The notes below the pieces were generated by a model. The model was not told where the DNA came from and searched no databases. It saw only the letters and a list, made by a program, of their open reading frames with translations. The position numbers were made by a program, and so were the translations under genes. Positions 8,171-17,315 of a stretch of 64,000 nucleotides of DNA are shown here, piece by piece. The stretch's first letter is position 1. Every line of letters starts with the position of its first letter. This DNA is from Prevotella sp. (GTDB taxonomy: Bacteria > Bacteroidota > Bacteroidia > Bacteroidales > Bacteroidaceae): NCBI GenBank assembly GCA_017623655.1, contig JAGAON010000007.1, positions 124,001 through 188,000 on the forward strand, written 5' to 3'.

Positions 8171-11100
8171 TTACTCAGCCTTTTCCAGTCTGTTCTCTAT
8201 CTTGCGGCCCATGGTAATGTACGCTACCGGAGCGGCGATGAAGATAGATGACAATGTGCCGAATACGACACCGAGTATCATTGCGAATGCAAATGAACGG
8301 ATGCTGTCACCACCGAACAGGAAAATCGTAAGCAACACGAGGAGCGTTGAAGACGAGGTGTTGATGGTACGGGCAAGTGTCTGGTTGATGGAAACGTTGA
8401 ATGTAGTCTGGAAATCCCACTTCGGATGGAGCGCAAGGTTCTCACGTATGCGGTCGAAGACTATCACCTTATCGTTGATTGAGTAACCTATCACTGTCAA
8501 TATGGCGCCGATGAAGGTCTGGTCTATCTCCAGTGACATAGGCAACCAGCCCCAACAGATGGAGTATATGCCAAGCACAATAAGCGTATCAACAGCCAAG
8601 GCACATGTGGAACCTACCGAGAACGCCACATTGCGGAAGCGTATCATGATATAAATGAATATTGCCGCCAGCGCGAGAAGCACACTGTAAATGGCTCCGA
8701 ACGTTATGTCCTTGGCGACAGAAGGCCCTACCTTGGTTGAAGAGATGATGGAGCCACCCTCGCGTATGTCCGGGTTCTTGAAGGCCGTAACGTCCTTCTG
8801 GTTCACAAGACCTGCCTTCTTGAGAGAGTTGTAGAGTATTGTCTCCGCCTCATCATCAACAGCCGGGTCGTTGGACTCTATCTTGTAGTTGGTCGATACA
8901 CGTATGGTCTTGTTGTCAGTACCCAGTGCCAGCGCTGTGGTTGTGGCCTCGGGGAATGCCTGTCCCAGCACGATACGCACTTCCTCAGGCTGTACAGGCT
9001 TCTCGAACGCAACCACATAGTTGCGGCCTCCGGTGAAGTCGATGCTCTTGGAGAGCCCGCGGGTGATGAAACTTGCAATGAATATTACGATGAGAATGCC
9101 GACAATGGTGAACGTCTTGCGGTACATTGACATGAACTTGATGTCGGTGTTCTGCAACATATTGCGCGAGAAGCGTGTGGTGAAGTTCTGGTTCATCCAC
9201 TTGTCCTTGGCTATACGGTTCTCATAGACGAGGCGTGTAAGGAACACTGCGGTGAAGAATGAGCAGATGATGCCTATAATCCACGTTGTGGCGAAGCCTC
9301 GTATCGGGCCTGTACCGAATGTATAAAGTATGACACCGGTTATGATTGACGTGAGGTTTGAGTCGAATATGGCCGAGAAAGCGTTGCTGTAACCGGCCGC
9401 AAGTGCCTGCTTCAATCCCAAGCCACGCTTCTGTTCCTCCTTTATACGTTCATAGATAAGCACGTTGGCATCAACCGCCGTACCCAATGACAGCACCATA
9501 CCGGCGATACCGGACATGGTAAGGGCCGCCTGGAACGATGTAAGAATACCTACCGTGAAGAAGATATTGACGATAAGGGCGAGGTTAGCCATCATGCCGG
9601 GGATAAGGTCATACATGACAATCATGTAGATCATGAGCAGGACGAAGGCGATAACGAAGGATATAATGCCCTGTTGTATGGACTGAGCGCCAAGCGTCGG
9701 GCCTACGACCTCTTCCTGTACGATGCGTGCAGGAGCCGGCATACGTCCGGACTTGAGGGTATTCGCAAGGTCTTTGGTGTCCTCAATGGTGAAGTTACCG
9801 GTTATCTGTGAGTTGCCGCCGCTTATCTCTCCGTTCACGCGTGGCGCCGAATATACCACTCCGTCGAGCACAATGGCTATGGCCTTGCCCACATTCTGCT
9901 TTGTCAGCTGCGCCCAAAGACGTGCGCCCCTGTTGTTCATTGACATGGAGACACATGGGTTGCCGAACTGGTCGAACTCGTCTTTCGCGTCAACAATCAC
10001 GTCACCCTCCAGCGGAGCGCGGCCTGATGCGGATGAAACTTTAAGTGCATGGAGCTCAAAGATGTTCTTCGTGCCCTCTACTGCCTTTGCGCTCCAAAGC
10101 AGCTTGATGTCAGACGGTATCACCTTTGCGGCGTCTTCACCATATATAAGTTTGTTGATTTCAGCGGTATCGCGCTCGTGAGCGTAGCCGACTGTTGACA
10201 GGCTCTGTCCCTGTACGGTCTGCAGTATGGCGAGCAACGGATGCTGTTTCTTTGCCTGTGCTATCTGCGCCTCGTTGTCCTTGGCAGCAGCCTTGGCGGC
10301 ATCAGCGGTCTCGTTCTTTGTGTCTTTAAGCTCAAACTTCGGAGCAGCCTCCTTCTTTGCTGTGTCAGCGGCGGCGTTCTCCACAGCAGCCTCGGCGTTT
10401 ACGTCAGCCTTTGCGGTGTCTGCCTTAGCCTCCTCAGCACCGGAACCGTTGTTGGCCAGACGTGAGTCGAGCTGTGCAAGGTACGGAAGAACGTCCGAAG
10501 CGTTGTATGTCTCCCAAAATTCGAGGTTCGCGGAACCTTGGAGGAGCTTGCGTACACGCTCCGGTTCACGCACGCCCGGCATCTCAACCATAAGTCTTCC
10601 TTCCTGGCCTTCAAGTTTCTGGATGTTAGGCTGTACCACACCGAACTTGTCGATACGGTTTCTTACGACGTTATATGAGTTGTCTATGGCCGACTGTACC
10701 TCCGCACGCAGTGCCTCTTCCACTTCCTTGTCGGTGCTCTGTGTGGTCACTTTGCCTTTAAGTTGCTGTGTCGCGAAAATCTCAGCGAGGCGATGTCCCG
10801 GCGCGTTAGTCTGGTAAGCCTTGATAAATAGTGATATAAAGTCAGACTGACTGGTCTCCTCCGCCTTCTTGGCCTCCTTCATTGATTTCACGAAAGCCGC
10901 GTCTGTCTTGTGGTCCGCGAGCACTTCCACCACGTCCGGCACAGAGATTTCAAGAATGACATTCATGCCTCCCTTGAGGTCAAGGCCCAATCCTATCTGC
11001 GTTTCCTGACATTTCTGGTAGGAATACACGCCAAGGTACTTCACGGAGTCCTTGTAGTTCTGCGCAGCAATAGGGTCGCTGATCTTGGCGGCCTGAGCGT

Positions 11101-11194
11101 CATAGTAGCTCGTGGCGACCGAGAACGACAAATAGAAGATGCTTGCAAGCGTCAACAGAATGGCGGTTACAATTACAATTCCTTTGTTTTGCAT
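8171..11194 (-). CDS. secDF: Fused protein translocase subunit SecDF
   Basis: 1007 residues joining SecD and SecF, the normal Bacteroidota form. SecD part: N-terminal membrane segment, GLGLDLKGGMNVILEI, periplasmic region with VEMPGV, then the six-segment RND-type block with GTAVDANVLIYERIKEE. SecF part starts near residue 700: SIDFTGGRNY, then GYSINDKVIVFDRIREN. It uses the proton gradient to help pull exported proteins across the inner membrane with SecYEG. Odd point: residues about 248-320 hold a low-complexity Ala/Lys/Glu/Asp insertion (runs such as AEEAKADTAKADVNAEAAVE) inside the SecD periplasmic domain. A promoter lies about 170 bases upstream, giving a long leader. Confidence 0.96.
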   Translation of the reverse strand: MQNKGIVIVTAILLTLASIFYLSFSVATSYYDAQAAKISDPIAAQNYKDSVKYLGVYSYQKCQETQIGLGLDLKGGMNVILEISVPDVVEVLADHKTDAAFVKSMKEAKKAEETSQSDFISLFIKAYQTNAPGHRLAEIFATQQLKGKVTTQSTDKEVEEALRAEVQSAIDNSYNVVRNRIDKFGVVQPNIQKLEGQEGRLMVEMPGVREPERVRKLLQGSANLEFWETYNASDVLPYLAQLDSRLANNGSGAEEAKADTAKADVNAEAAVENAAADTAKKEAAPKFELKDTKNETADAAKAAAKDNEAQIAQAKKQHPLLAILQTVQGQSLSTVGYAHERDTAEINKLIYGEDAAKVIPSDIKLLWSAKAVEGTKNIFELHALKVSSASGRAPLEGDVIVDAKDEFDQFGNPCVSMSMNNRGARLWAQLTKQNVGKAIAIVLDGVVYSAPRVNGEISGGNSQITGNFTIEDTKDLANTLKSGRMPAPARIVQEEVVGPTLGAQSIQQGIISFVIAFVLLMIYMIVMYDLIPGMMANLALIVNIFFTVGILTSFQAALTMSGIAGMVLSLGTAVDANVLIYERIKEEQKRGLGLKQALAAGYSNAFSAIFDSNLTSIITGVILYTFGTGPIRGFATTWIIGIICSFFTAVFLTRLVYENRIAKDKWMNQNFTTRFSRNMLQNTDIKFMSMYRKTFTIVGILIVIFIASFITRGLSKSIDFTGGRNYVVAFEKPVQPEEVRIVLGQAFPEATTTALALGTDNKTIRVSTNYKIESNDPAVDDEAETILYNSLKKAGLVNQKDVTAFKNPDIREGGSIISSTKVGPSVAKDITFGAIYSVLLALAAIFIYIMIRFRNVAFSVGSTCALAVDTLIVLGIYSICWGWLPMSLEIDQTFIGAILTVIGYSINDKVIVFDRIRENLALHPKWDFQTTFNVSINQTLARTINTSSSTLLVLLTIFLFGGDSIRSFAFAMILGVVFGTLSSIFIAAPVAYITMGRKIENRLEKAE

Positions 11195-11362
11195 TTTTGT
11201 TTAAGTTGTTTTTTATTTGTTTTTTATTTTATCTTTATCGGATGCCCCGCCGCCCAAGCCGTGTGCATGGCTTGTCACTGTGGGCTTGTTCAGGCTTTCC
11301 GCATGCCTCAAACCACGTGTTGAAGGAACGCAATCCGGGCATACGAACACATAGAATGTGTG

Positions 11363-11370
11363 CAAAGTTA
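11363..11370 (-). promoter_or_regulatory. secDF promoter (-7 box)
   Basis: On the minus strand TAACTTTG followed by C. The leader to the secDF ATG would be about 160 nt and contains a CAAGCC/GGCTTG hairpin near 11256-11275. Confidence 0.55.
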
Positions 11371-11495
11371 CTAAAAATCTGTGAAAGAACGAAATATAAA
11401 TACGACAAACTTGCATTTTTCTGTGAAAAAAATCAACATATTCATATAATACGGTGGTAATACAGCCGATTTTCTTCCGTCGCGGTGTTTGTGGC

Positions 11496-11537
11496 AAAGA
11501 AAAAGTGCCCTGCTGTCATATATTGACAACAGGGCAC
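11496..11537 (-). terminator. Terminator after small membrane-peptide gene
   Basis: Minus strand: GTGCCCTGTTGTCA pairs with TGACAGCAGGGCAC (one G-T type mismatch), then TTTTTCTTTG. It lies about 70 bases past the stop of the 33-codon gene. Confidence 0.75.
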
Positions 11538-11608
11538 CGGTATTTTAAGTGGGTTTTGTTACTTTTTAAGACTAACGCCCCGCCGGAGCCTTAGCTTTTC
11601 GTGCTTTT

Positions 11609-11710
11609 TTAGCTGGCGTGATGGCCGTTCTTCAATGAAGTGAGTCCACAAACTGCTGAAACTACTACCATTGCGAGCATAAGCACTGTTGCAAAATTTG
11701 TTAACATCAT
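11609..11710 (-). CDS. Small membrane peptide, 33 residues, unknown function
   Basis: The frame encodes MMLTNFATVLMLAMVVVSAV followed by CGLTSLKNGHHAS: one hydrophobic segment of about 19 residues and a short polar tail ending in two histidines. A good ribosome-binding site (AGAAAGGAAAAA, then TT and ATG) decides this start. An in-frame ATG 14 codons upstream (11752) would add a basic extension (SSSSAKKQRKEK) but lacks a clear ribosome-binding site. The gene has its own promoter with a 24-bp perfect palindrome (11847-11881), a leader of about 130 nt containing a CCCCT/AGGGG hairpin, and its own terminator. No homologue is recognised. The complete transcription unit makes it more than a chance frame. 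Confidence 0.6.
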   Translation of the reverse strand: MMLTNFATVLMLAMVVVSAVCGLTSLKNGHHAS

Positions 11711-11846
11711 AACTTTTTCCTTTCTCTGTTTTTTAGCGGAACTGCTTGACATCACTGCTTTACAGCCCCTTTGTTAAACTTGTTATCCTTTCTAATCTTT
11801 TTGTCCTTTTCCCCTCTTTTTCAGGGGTTCTTTCTGTTTTCTGATG

Positions 11847-11881
11847 CAAAGATAGACATAATTGTGTGCGCACACAATTAT
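11847..11881 (-). promoter_or_regulatory. Promoter with 24-bp perfect palindrome (operator-like)
   Basis: On the minus strand the -7 box TATCTTTG occupies 11854-11847. Immediately upstream, 11858-11881 is a perfect palindrome with half-site ATAATTGTGTGC. It covers the interval between the -33 and -7 positions, where a bound repressor would block polymerase. The regulator is unknown. No gene is seen in 11711-12259 apart from these signals, array A2 and a terminator. Confidence 0.6.
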
Positions 11882-12076
11882 TTTTCCCTATTTTTTTCAT
11901 TTTGCCACGTTTACTTGATAATAGTCAAAGCAAAGTCCCCGGAATGCGTATCCACAGCAATAACCGGAAGGATTTTATCATATACAGAAGCCATGGGCGG
12001 AAAAACATGGCATACGTCTAACCATTTATAACACAGAGCGTTGCGCAAAGATGCGGATTTTCGTGATTTCTTCCAT

Positions 12077-12163
12077 TGTAAAAGGGTGCTGATTACACTA
12101 CAATCAGCACCTGTTTGCAATGTAATCAGCACCTGTTTGCAATGTAATCAGCACCCTTTTGCC
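12077..12163. repeat. 22-nt monomer array A2
   Basis: Four 22-nt units, orientations F R R R; the second and third units are identical to one another (AATCAGCACCTGTTTGC plus AATGT). First core AAAAGGGTGCTGATT, last AATCAGCACCCTTTT. Lies downstream of rpsJ. Confidence 0.9.
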
Positions 12164-12180
12164 TTGCCCATGGCGGGTAA

Positions 12181-12224
12181 CGAAAAAGAGGAAGCCTCCG
12201 CACTGACTGCGAAGGCTTCCTCTT
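12181..12224 (-). terminator. rpsJ terminator
   Basis: Minus strand: AAGAGGAAGCCTTCGC pairs with GCGGAGGCTTCCTCTT, followed by a T run (TTTTTCG). It ends the str-type operon directly after rpsJ. Confidence 0.85.
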
Positions 12225-12259
12225 ATAGTTTCCTTATCAGGTAAAATCACGTAATATGA

Positions 12260-12565
12260 CTACACCTTGATTTCCACCTCTACGCCTGAAGGCAGGTCGA
12301 GCTTCATCAAAGCGTCGATGGTTCTGGTCGTAGAACTGTAAATGTCAATCAGACGCTTATAGTCTGACAGCTGGAACTGCTCACGGCTCTTCTTGTTAAC
12401 GAAGGTAGAGCGGTTTACCGTGTAGATGCGCTTGTGCGTGGGAAGAGGTATAGGACCGCTGACGATAGCGTCGGTAGCCTTCACCGCCTTCACAATCTTC
12501 TCTGCTGACTTATCTACGAGAGTGTGGTCGTAAGACTTCAGCTTGATACGAATTTTCTGACTCAT
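12260..12565 (-). CDS. rpsJ: 30S ribosomal protein S10
   Basis: 101 residues, full length: [35 protein letters not shown], then [11 protein letters not shown] and the C-terminal [17 protein letters not shown]10 is part of the small subunit and also the NusB partner in antitermination. It follows fusA by 98 bases. In most Bacteroidota rpsJ is followed directly by rplC; here a strong terminator and a repeat array follow, so the S10 operon is split from the str genes at this point. Confidence 0.97.
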   Translation of the reverse strand: MSQKIRIKLKSYDHTLVDKSAEKIVKAVKATDAIVSGPIPLPTHKRIYTVNRSTFVNKKSREQFQLSDYKRLIDIYSSTTRTIDALMKLDLPSGVEVEIKV

Positions 12566-12610
12566 GTGTTCTTGTTTTAATTAATAATGATGTATATTTT
12601 GAAAGAGGCT

Positions 12611-12645
12611 GGAAGCCCGTAAAGAGTCATTTACTCACGGGCTCC
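12611..12645 (-). other. Intercistronic hairpin between fusA and rpsJ
   Basis: GCCCGT-gag-type stem: GCCCGT pairs with ACGGGC and inside it GAGT pairs with ACTC around a five-base loop. There is no strong T run, so it may be a processing or attenuation structure rather than a full terminator. Confidence 0.45.
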
Positions 12646-12663
12646 CAAAACTCTTGCATTCAT

Positions 12664-14781
12664 TTATACGAGATCAGCGCGACCGTTGGACTCCTCAAGG
12701 ATAGCCTTGGCGATAGAGCTTGATACCGGCTCGTGGTGATCATACTCCATAGAAGAAGTGGCACGGCCTGACGTGATGGTACGGAGAGCCGTTACGTAAC
12801 CGAACATCTCGGCCAACGGCACCATAGCCTTCACGATACGTGCGCCGCTGCGGGCCTCTTCCATGCCCTGAACCATGCCACGGCGCTTGTTGAGGTCACC
12901 GATAACGTCACCCATGTTCTCCTCAGGAGTAACGACCTCTACCTTCATTATAGGCTCCATGAGAACCGGGCCTGCCTTAGGACAAGCGTTCTTGAAGGCG
13001 TTGCGGGCAGCGAGCTCGAATGACAACTGGTCAGAGTCAACCGGGTGGAAGCTACCGTCAATAAGCGTAACCTTCAAGCCTGTCACAGGATAACCGCCGA
13101 GAACACCGCTCTTCAGGCAATCTTGGAAGCCCTTTTCCACTGCCGGGATAAACTCCTTAGGCACGTTACCGCCCTTAACCTCGTTGATAAACTGAAGGTC
13201 ACCGTCCTTGTAATCCTCGTCCTTAGGACCGACATTGACAATGATGTCGGCGAACTTACCACGGCCACCGGACTGCTTCTTATAGACCTCACGGAGGTTA
13301 ACCTCGCGTGTGATGGCCTCCTTGTAGTTAACCTGCGGCTTACCTTGGTTACATTCTACCTTGAACTCACGCTTCAGACGGTCGATGATGATGTCGAGGT
13401 GAAGCTCACCCATACCGGAGATGACAGTCTGTCCGGACTGCTCGTCGGTGCGGACGGTGAACGTCGGGTCCTCTTCGGCGAGCTTGGCAAGGCCGTTATC
13501 CAGCTTCGCGATGTCCGCCTGTGACTTCGGCTCGACTGCGATTGAGATCACAGTGTCAGGGAATGTCATTGACTCAAGGACGATAGGATGCTCCTCGTCA
13601 CACAGAGTGTCGCCGGTGCGAATATCCTTGAAGCCTACGCCTGAGCCTATATCACCTGCCGCAATAACCTCAACCGGGTTCTGTTTGTTAGAGTGCATCT
13701 GGAACAAACGGCTCACACGCTCCTTCTTTCCGGAGCGGGGGTTATAGACGTATGAACCTGCCTCCACCTTACCTGAATATACACGGAAGAACACAAGACG
13801 GCCGACGTACGGGTCAGTAGCAATCTTGAACGCAAGAGCCGATGTCGGTTCGTTCTCTGACGGCTTACGGTCCTCTTCCTCCTCTGTATCGGGGTTGGTG
13901 CCGACAATGTTCTCTGTATCCATCGGTGAGGGCAGAAGTGCACACACATAGTCAAGCATTGTCTGCACGCCCTTGTTCTTAAAGGAAGAGCCGCAGAGCA
14001 TAGGCACACACTGAAGAGCAAGGGTTCCCTTACGTACAGCGGCTATAATCTCCTCCTCCGTGATGGTAGAAGGATCATCAAAGTACTTCTCCATGAGTGC
14101 TTCATCGAACTCGGCGGCAGACTCAAGGAGCTTGTCGCGCCATTCGTTGCACTCGTCTATCATGTCGGCCGGTATGTCCTCGATGTCGTAGTCGGCGCCC
14201 ATTGTCTCGTCATGCCAGAAGATTGCCTTCATCTTAACGAGGTCAACGAGACCCTTGAAGTTCTCTTCCGCGCCGATAGGGCAGCAGAGGCTGATAGGAT
14301 TAGCGCCGAGAACCTCCTTCATTTGCTTAACCACGTCATAGTAGTTAGCGCCTGAGCGGTCCATCTTGTTTACGTAGCCGATACGCGGAACGTTATACTT
14401 GTCAGCCTGACGCCATACGGTTTCAGACTGCGGTTCAACGCCGCCGACAGCGCAATACGTAGCCACCGCACCGTCAAGCACGCGCAGTGAGCGCTCCACC
14501 TCGGCGGTGAAGTCAACGTGTCCCGGGGTATCTATAAGGTTAATCTTGTACTGATTGCCGAGATAGTTCCAGAAACAAGTTGTCGCAGCGGACGTGATGG
14601 TGATACCACGCTCCTGCTCCTGCGCCATCCAGTCCATGGTAGCGCTGCCGTCGTGGGTCTCGCCTATCTTGTGAGTCTTACCTGTGTAGAACAGGATACG
14701 CTCGGAAGTAGTTGTCTTACCGGCGTCGATGTGAGCCATGATGCCGATATTACGTGTCAAATGCAAGTCGTGCTTAGCCAT
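12664..14781 (-). CDS. fusA: Translation elongation factor G
   Basis: 705 residues. G-domain motifs are complete: [16 protein letters not shown] (P-loop), [24 protein letters not shown]. Domains II-V follow, with [19 protein letters not shown] in domain III/IV and the C-terminal [21 protein letters not shown]. It catalyses GTP-driven translocation on the ribosome. It lies 28 bases after rpsG in the rpsL-rpsG-fusA-rpsJ operon. Confidence 0.98.
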   Translation of the reverse strand: MAKHDLHLTRNIGIMAHIDAGKTTTSERILFYTGKTHKIGETHDGSATMDWMAQEQERGITITSAATTCFWNYLGNQYKINLIDTPGHVDFTAEVERSLRVLDGAVATYCAVGGVEPQSETVWRQADKYNVPRIGYVNKMDRSGANYYDVVKQMKEVLGANPISLCCPIGAEENFKGLVDLVKMKAIFWHDETMGADYDIEDIPADMIDECNEWRDKLLESAAEFDEALMEKYFDDPSTITEEEIIAAVRKGTLALQCVPMLCGSSFKNKGVQTMLDYVCALLPSPMDTENIVGTNPDTEEEEDRKPSENEPTSALAFKIATDPYVGRLVFFRVYSGKVEAGSYVYNPRSGKKERVSRLFQMHSNKQNPVEVIAAGDIGSGVGFKDIRTGDTLCDEEHPIVLESMTFPDTVISIAVEPKSQADIAKLDNGLAKLAEEDPTFTVRTDEQSGQTVISGMGELHLDIIIDRLKREFKVECNQGKPQVNYKEAITREVNLREVYKKQSGGRGKFADIIVNVGPKDEDYKDGDLQFINEVKGGNVPKEFIPAVEKGFQDCLKSGVLGGYPVTGLKVTLIDGSFHPVDSDQLSFELAARNAFKNACPKAGPVLMEPIMKVEVVTPEENMGDVIGDLNKRRGMVQGMEEARSGARIVKAMVPLAEMFGYVTALRTITSGRATSSMEYDHHEPVSSSIAKAILEESNGRADLV

Positions 14782-14809
14782 TTCTTTATTCCTCCTTACT
14801 TAACGATAA

Positions 14810-15286
14810 TTAGAAACGGAAATGTGCGAACGCACGGTTAGCCTCTGCCATACGGTGCATATCCTCCTTACGCTTGAACGCGCCGCCCTGGTTGTTGTAG
14901 GCGTCCATTATCTCGGCGGCGAGTTTGTCGGCCATGCCCTTGCCGCCGCGCTTGCGTGCGAAAGCGATAAGGTTCTTCATGGACACTGACTCCTTACGGT
15001 CGGGACGGATTTCGGTAGGCACCTGGAATGTAGCTCCACCGATACGGCGGCTCTTCACCTCCACGTGCGGAGTGATGTTGTCAAGAGCCTGCTTCCATAT
15101 CTCGAGGGCAGACTTCTCTTCGTTCTGCATCTTCTGACCCACCGTGTTCAGCGCAGCATAGAAAATTTCATAGGACGTGTTCTTTTTGCCATCATACATG
15201 AGATGGTTAACGAACTTAGACACCTTTGTGTCATTGTAAACGGGATCCGGCAGGATCACGCGCTTCTTTGGTTTTGCTTTTCTCAT
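14810..15286 (-). CDS. rpsG: 30S ribosomal protein S7
   Basis: 158 residues from the ATG at 15286: [19 protein letters not shown], then [20 protein letters not shown] and [20 protein letters not shown], ending [10 protein letters not shown] longer reading from 15346 would add 20 residues unrelated to S7 and is rejected. S7 nucleates assembly of the 30S head and can repress its own operon in other bacteria; a GCCCA/TGGGC hairpin lies in the 144-base gap to rpsL but its role here is unknown. Confidence 0.97.
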   Translation of the reverse strand: MRKAKPKKRVILPDPVYNDTKVSKFVNHLMYDGKKNTSYEIFYAALNTVGQKMQNEEKSALEIWKQALDNITPHVEVKSRRIGGATFQVPTEIRPDRKESVSMKNLIAFARKRGGKGMADKLAAEIMDAYNNQGGAFKRKEDMHRMAEANRAFAHFRF

Positions 15287-15430
15287 TTTACTTTTCAATA
15301 ATCTTGCTGAGGTTGCCTTGTCTTTCTGTGTCTTCAACGCCCACACCTGGGCATTTACTCAACCTTCCGTCTTAACAATCAGCAAAACGTTACTTTGTTT
15401 TCTACTCTGTTTCCTTTTGTGTTTTAGGGC

Positions 15431-15814
15431 TTACTTCTTCGCAGCCTTAGGACGCTTGGCTCCATACTTTGAGCGACGCTGTGTACGGCTTGCCACGCCT
15501 GCGGTATCAAGTGTACCGCGAACGATGTGGTAACGCACACCCGGAAGGTCCTTGACACGACCGCCGCGGATGAGCACGATAGAGTGTTCCTGCAGGTTGT
15601 GTCCCTCACCCGGGATGTAGGAGTTCACCTCCTTTGAGTTTGTCAGACGTACACGGGCTACCTTACGCATAGCCGAATTAGGCTTCTTAGGGGTAGTTGT
15701 ATAGACACGCACGCACACTCCGCGACGCTGTGGACATGAGTCCAGAGCCGGAGACTTGCTGGTGTCAACAAGTACCTTCCTGCCTTTTCTTACCAATTGT
15801 TGAATTGTAGGCAT
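15431..15814 (-). CDS. rpsL: 30S ribosomal protein S12
   Basis: 127 residues. The conserved [19 protein letters not shown] and [11 protein letters not shown] loops, the sites of streptomycin resistance in other species, carry the wild-type lysines. Decoding-centre protein of the small subunit; first gene of the operon. Promoter about 100 bases upstream. Confidence 0.98.
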   Translation of the reverse strand: MPTIQQLVRKGRKVLVDTSKSPALDSCPQRRGVCVRVYTTTPKKPNSAMRKVARVRLTNSKEVNSYIPGEGHNLQEHSIVLIRGGRVKDLPGVRYHIVRGTLDTAGVASRTQRRSKYGAKRPKAAKK

Positions 15815-15915
15815 TTTGTTTTTTGTTTTTAATTTATATATTTATTTTATTTGTTTTCAGCGTTTTAAGCCGTCCACGCCACGAACGGCAAGGGCATTTT
15901 TAGCCTTTCGAGGTG

Positions 15916-15923
15916 CAAAGGTA
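15916..15923 (-). promoter_or_regulatory. rpsL operon promoter (-7 box)
   Basis: Minus strand TACCTTTG followed by C; the leader to the rpsL ATG is about 95 nt. The rest of 15815-16161 shows no gene. Confidence 0.65.
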
Positions 15924-16161
15924 CAACTTTTTCTTGAATTTGCCTAACTTACGCGTGCATAATCACACGTCCTTATTATCTTTTTAATATTATTTAACTA
16001 CTCTTCCGTTATTTTATCTGTATGTAATATATGTTTAATCCGCACCTTATTATTATATATAGGCGTGAGAAGCGCCGGCAGGGGGGTGTCAATGCAACGT
16101 CAAAACACGTTTCCACCTATCGTCATGAAATACAAGCCGTTACACATTTCAGTCTTGTCAC

Positions 16162-16254
16162 CGTTGTAAAAGGGTGCTGATTACACTGTGAAAGAGTGCT
16201 GATCATATCGCAATCAGCACCTGTTTACAGTGTAATCAGCACCCTTTTACAACG
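16162..16254. repeat. 22-nt monomer array A3
   Basis: Four units, orientations F F R R, bounded by CGTTGTAAAAGGG and CCCTTTTACAACG so that the whole array is also an inverted repeat. Lies between the phosphatase gene and rpsL, both on the minus strand. Confidence 0.9.
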
Positions 16255-16307
16255 GCGTAGGCAGTTTGCCGCCCGCAGGCGGGCGCACGGAGCCTTACGC
16301 CCGCCTG

Positions 16308-17258
16308 TTACTTGCCGCGCACAACAGAGTGGATGACCTCACCCTTGGCGTTCATCATGTGCAGAGCCAGCTGCCTCTTGTCCGCCGTTATCAGCGAGAA
16401 ACCGGCCTCGCCGCTGCAGAACAGCGTCCCGTCAACGGGCTTTACGTCCTTGCGCGAGAGCGATGCGCTGCTGTTGACGACATAGTCTATCGGACAGCCC
16501 GCGGGCCGTATGTGCTGGAAGTTGTGTATGTGTCCGCACAGATACATGTCAACCTTGTCTTTGTGCCGAAGCAGTACAGTGTTCAGGTACTTCTGCATAT
16601 CGTCTCGCTCGGAATTATTCTTCGGCGTATCCGCATATACCGGATGGTGTCCCACGACCATTACCCAGTCCTCTTTCGCCGCCGTCAGCACGGAATCGGC
16701 CCATGCCAGCTGCCTGTCCCTGTCCGAAAGGGCCGCGTCCGGGTACTTGCCGTCGTTGCGGTACTTGTCCATCAGCGGCGTGGTGTCAAGCATTACGACA
16801 CGCAGGGTTATGTCGCCGTCGGCCTCAAGCACGAAGGTGTAGTAGCGGCCGGGCATATTCCACCGCGCGCTTACCTTGGCATAGTCAACGCAAGCCTGCG
16901 TATTGCCGCGGTATTCGTGGTTTCCCGCCACGGCATACCATGGTATCATGAGTTCCGGATGACTGTATATCAGCTCGTAGTTGGTCATCCACAGCGGATC
17001 CTGCGTGCTGCGCACACCCTCAAAATGGTGTATGTCGCCGGCGGCTACCACGCATTCCACGTCTATCGTCTCGGCCAGTTTACCCATCGTCTCAGCTATG
17101 GGTTTCTGCTCATAGTATCCGTTTCTTCCGAGATCATTGGCGAGAATGAAGTTCAAAGGCTTCTCTATGGCCTTCCAGTTTCCTCCTGCCTGCGCTGCCG
17201 CAAGGAGTGACACGGCGAGCAGGCAGACGGTGATTGTCAGTTGTCTTGTAGTTTTCAT
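16308..17258 (-). CDS. Secreted purple-acid-phosphatase-like metallophosphoesterase
   Basis: 316 residues with a signal peptide (MKTTRQLTITVCLLAVSLLA, cleavage near AQA). The calcineurin-like motifs are in order: NDLGRNG (usual GDxG), VAAGDIHHFEGV, AGNHEYRG, VVGHHPVY and CGHIHNFQH. Layout matches tartrate-resistant acid phosphatase type 5 relatives. The first motif has Asn-Asp in place of the usual Gly-Asp. Probably hydrolyses phosphomonoesters in the periplasm or outside (inference). It is the last gene of a three-gene minus-strand unit with a TonB receptor and a surface-type lipoprotein, which suggests scavenging of a phosphorylated substrate. Confidence 0.82.
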   Translation of the reverse strand: MKTTRQLTITVCLLAVSLLAAAQAGGNWKAIEKPLNFILANDLGRNGYYEQKPIAETMGKLAETIDVECVVAAGDIHHFEGVRSTQDPLWMTNYELIYSHPELMIPWYAVAGNHEYRGNTQACVDYAKVSARWNMPGRYYTFVLEADGDITLRVVMLDTTPLMDKYRNDGKYPDAALSDRDRQLAWADSVLTAAKEDWVMVVGHHPVYADTPKNNSERDDMQKYLNTVLLRHKDKVDMYLCGHIHNFQHIRPAGCPIDYVVNSSASLSRKDVKPVDGTLFCSGEAGFSLITADKRQLALHMMNAKGEVIHSVVRGK

Positions 17259-17315
17259 GATTGTCCTGGTGTTTTATACGGCACGGCATACCGGCCGTGT
17301 CATGTGTCCATGTTT

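Noticed and set aside
11911-12132. Minus-strand frame starting MLITLQTGADC
   Set aside because: Its start is a translated part of array A2; similar peptide words arise wherever the array occurs.
12077-12163. CRISPR array
   Set aside because: The 22-nt units are repeated end to end with inverted cores and no unique spacers; no cas gene is present in the window.
16266-17210. Long plus-strand frame opposite the phosphatase gene
   Set aside because: Antisense shadow of a gene with intact metallophosphoesterase motifs.
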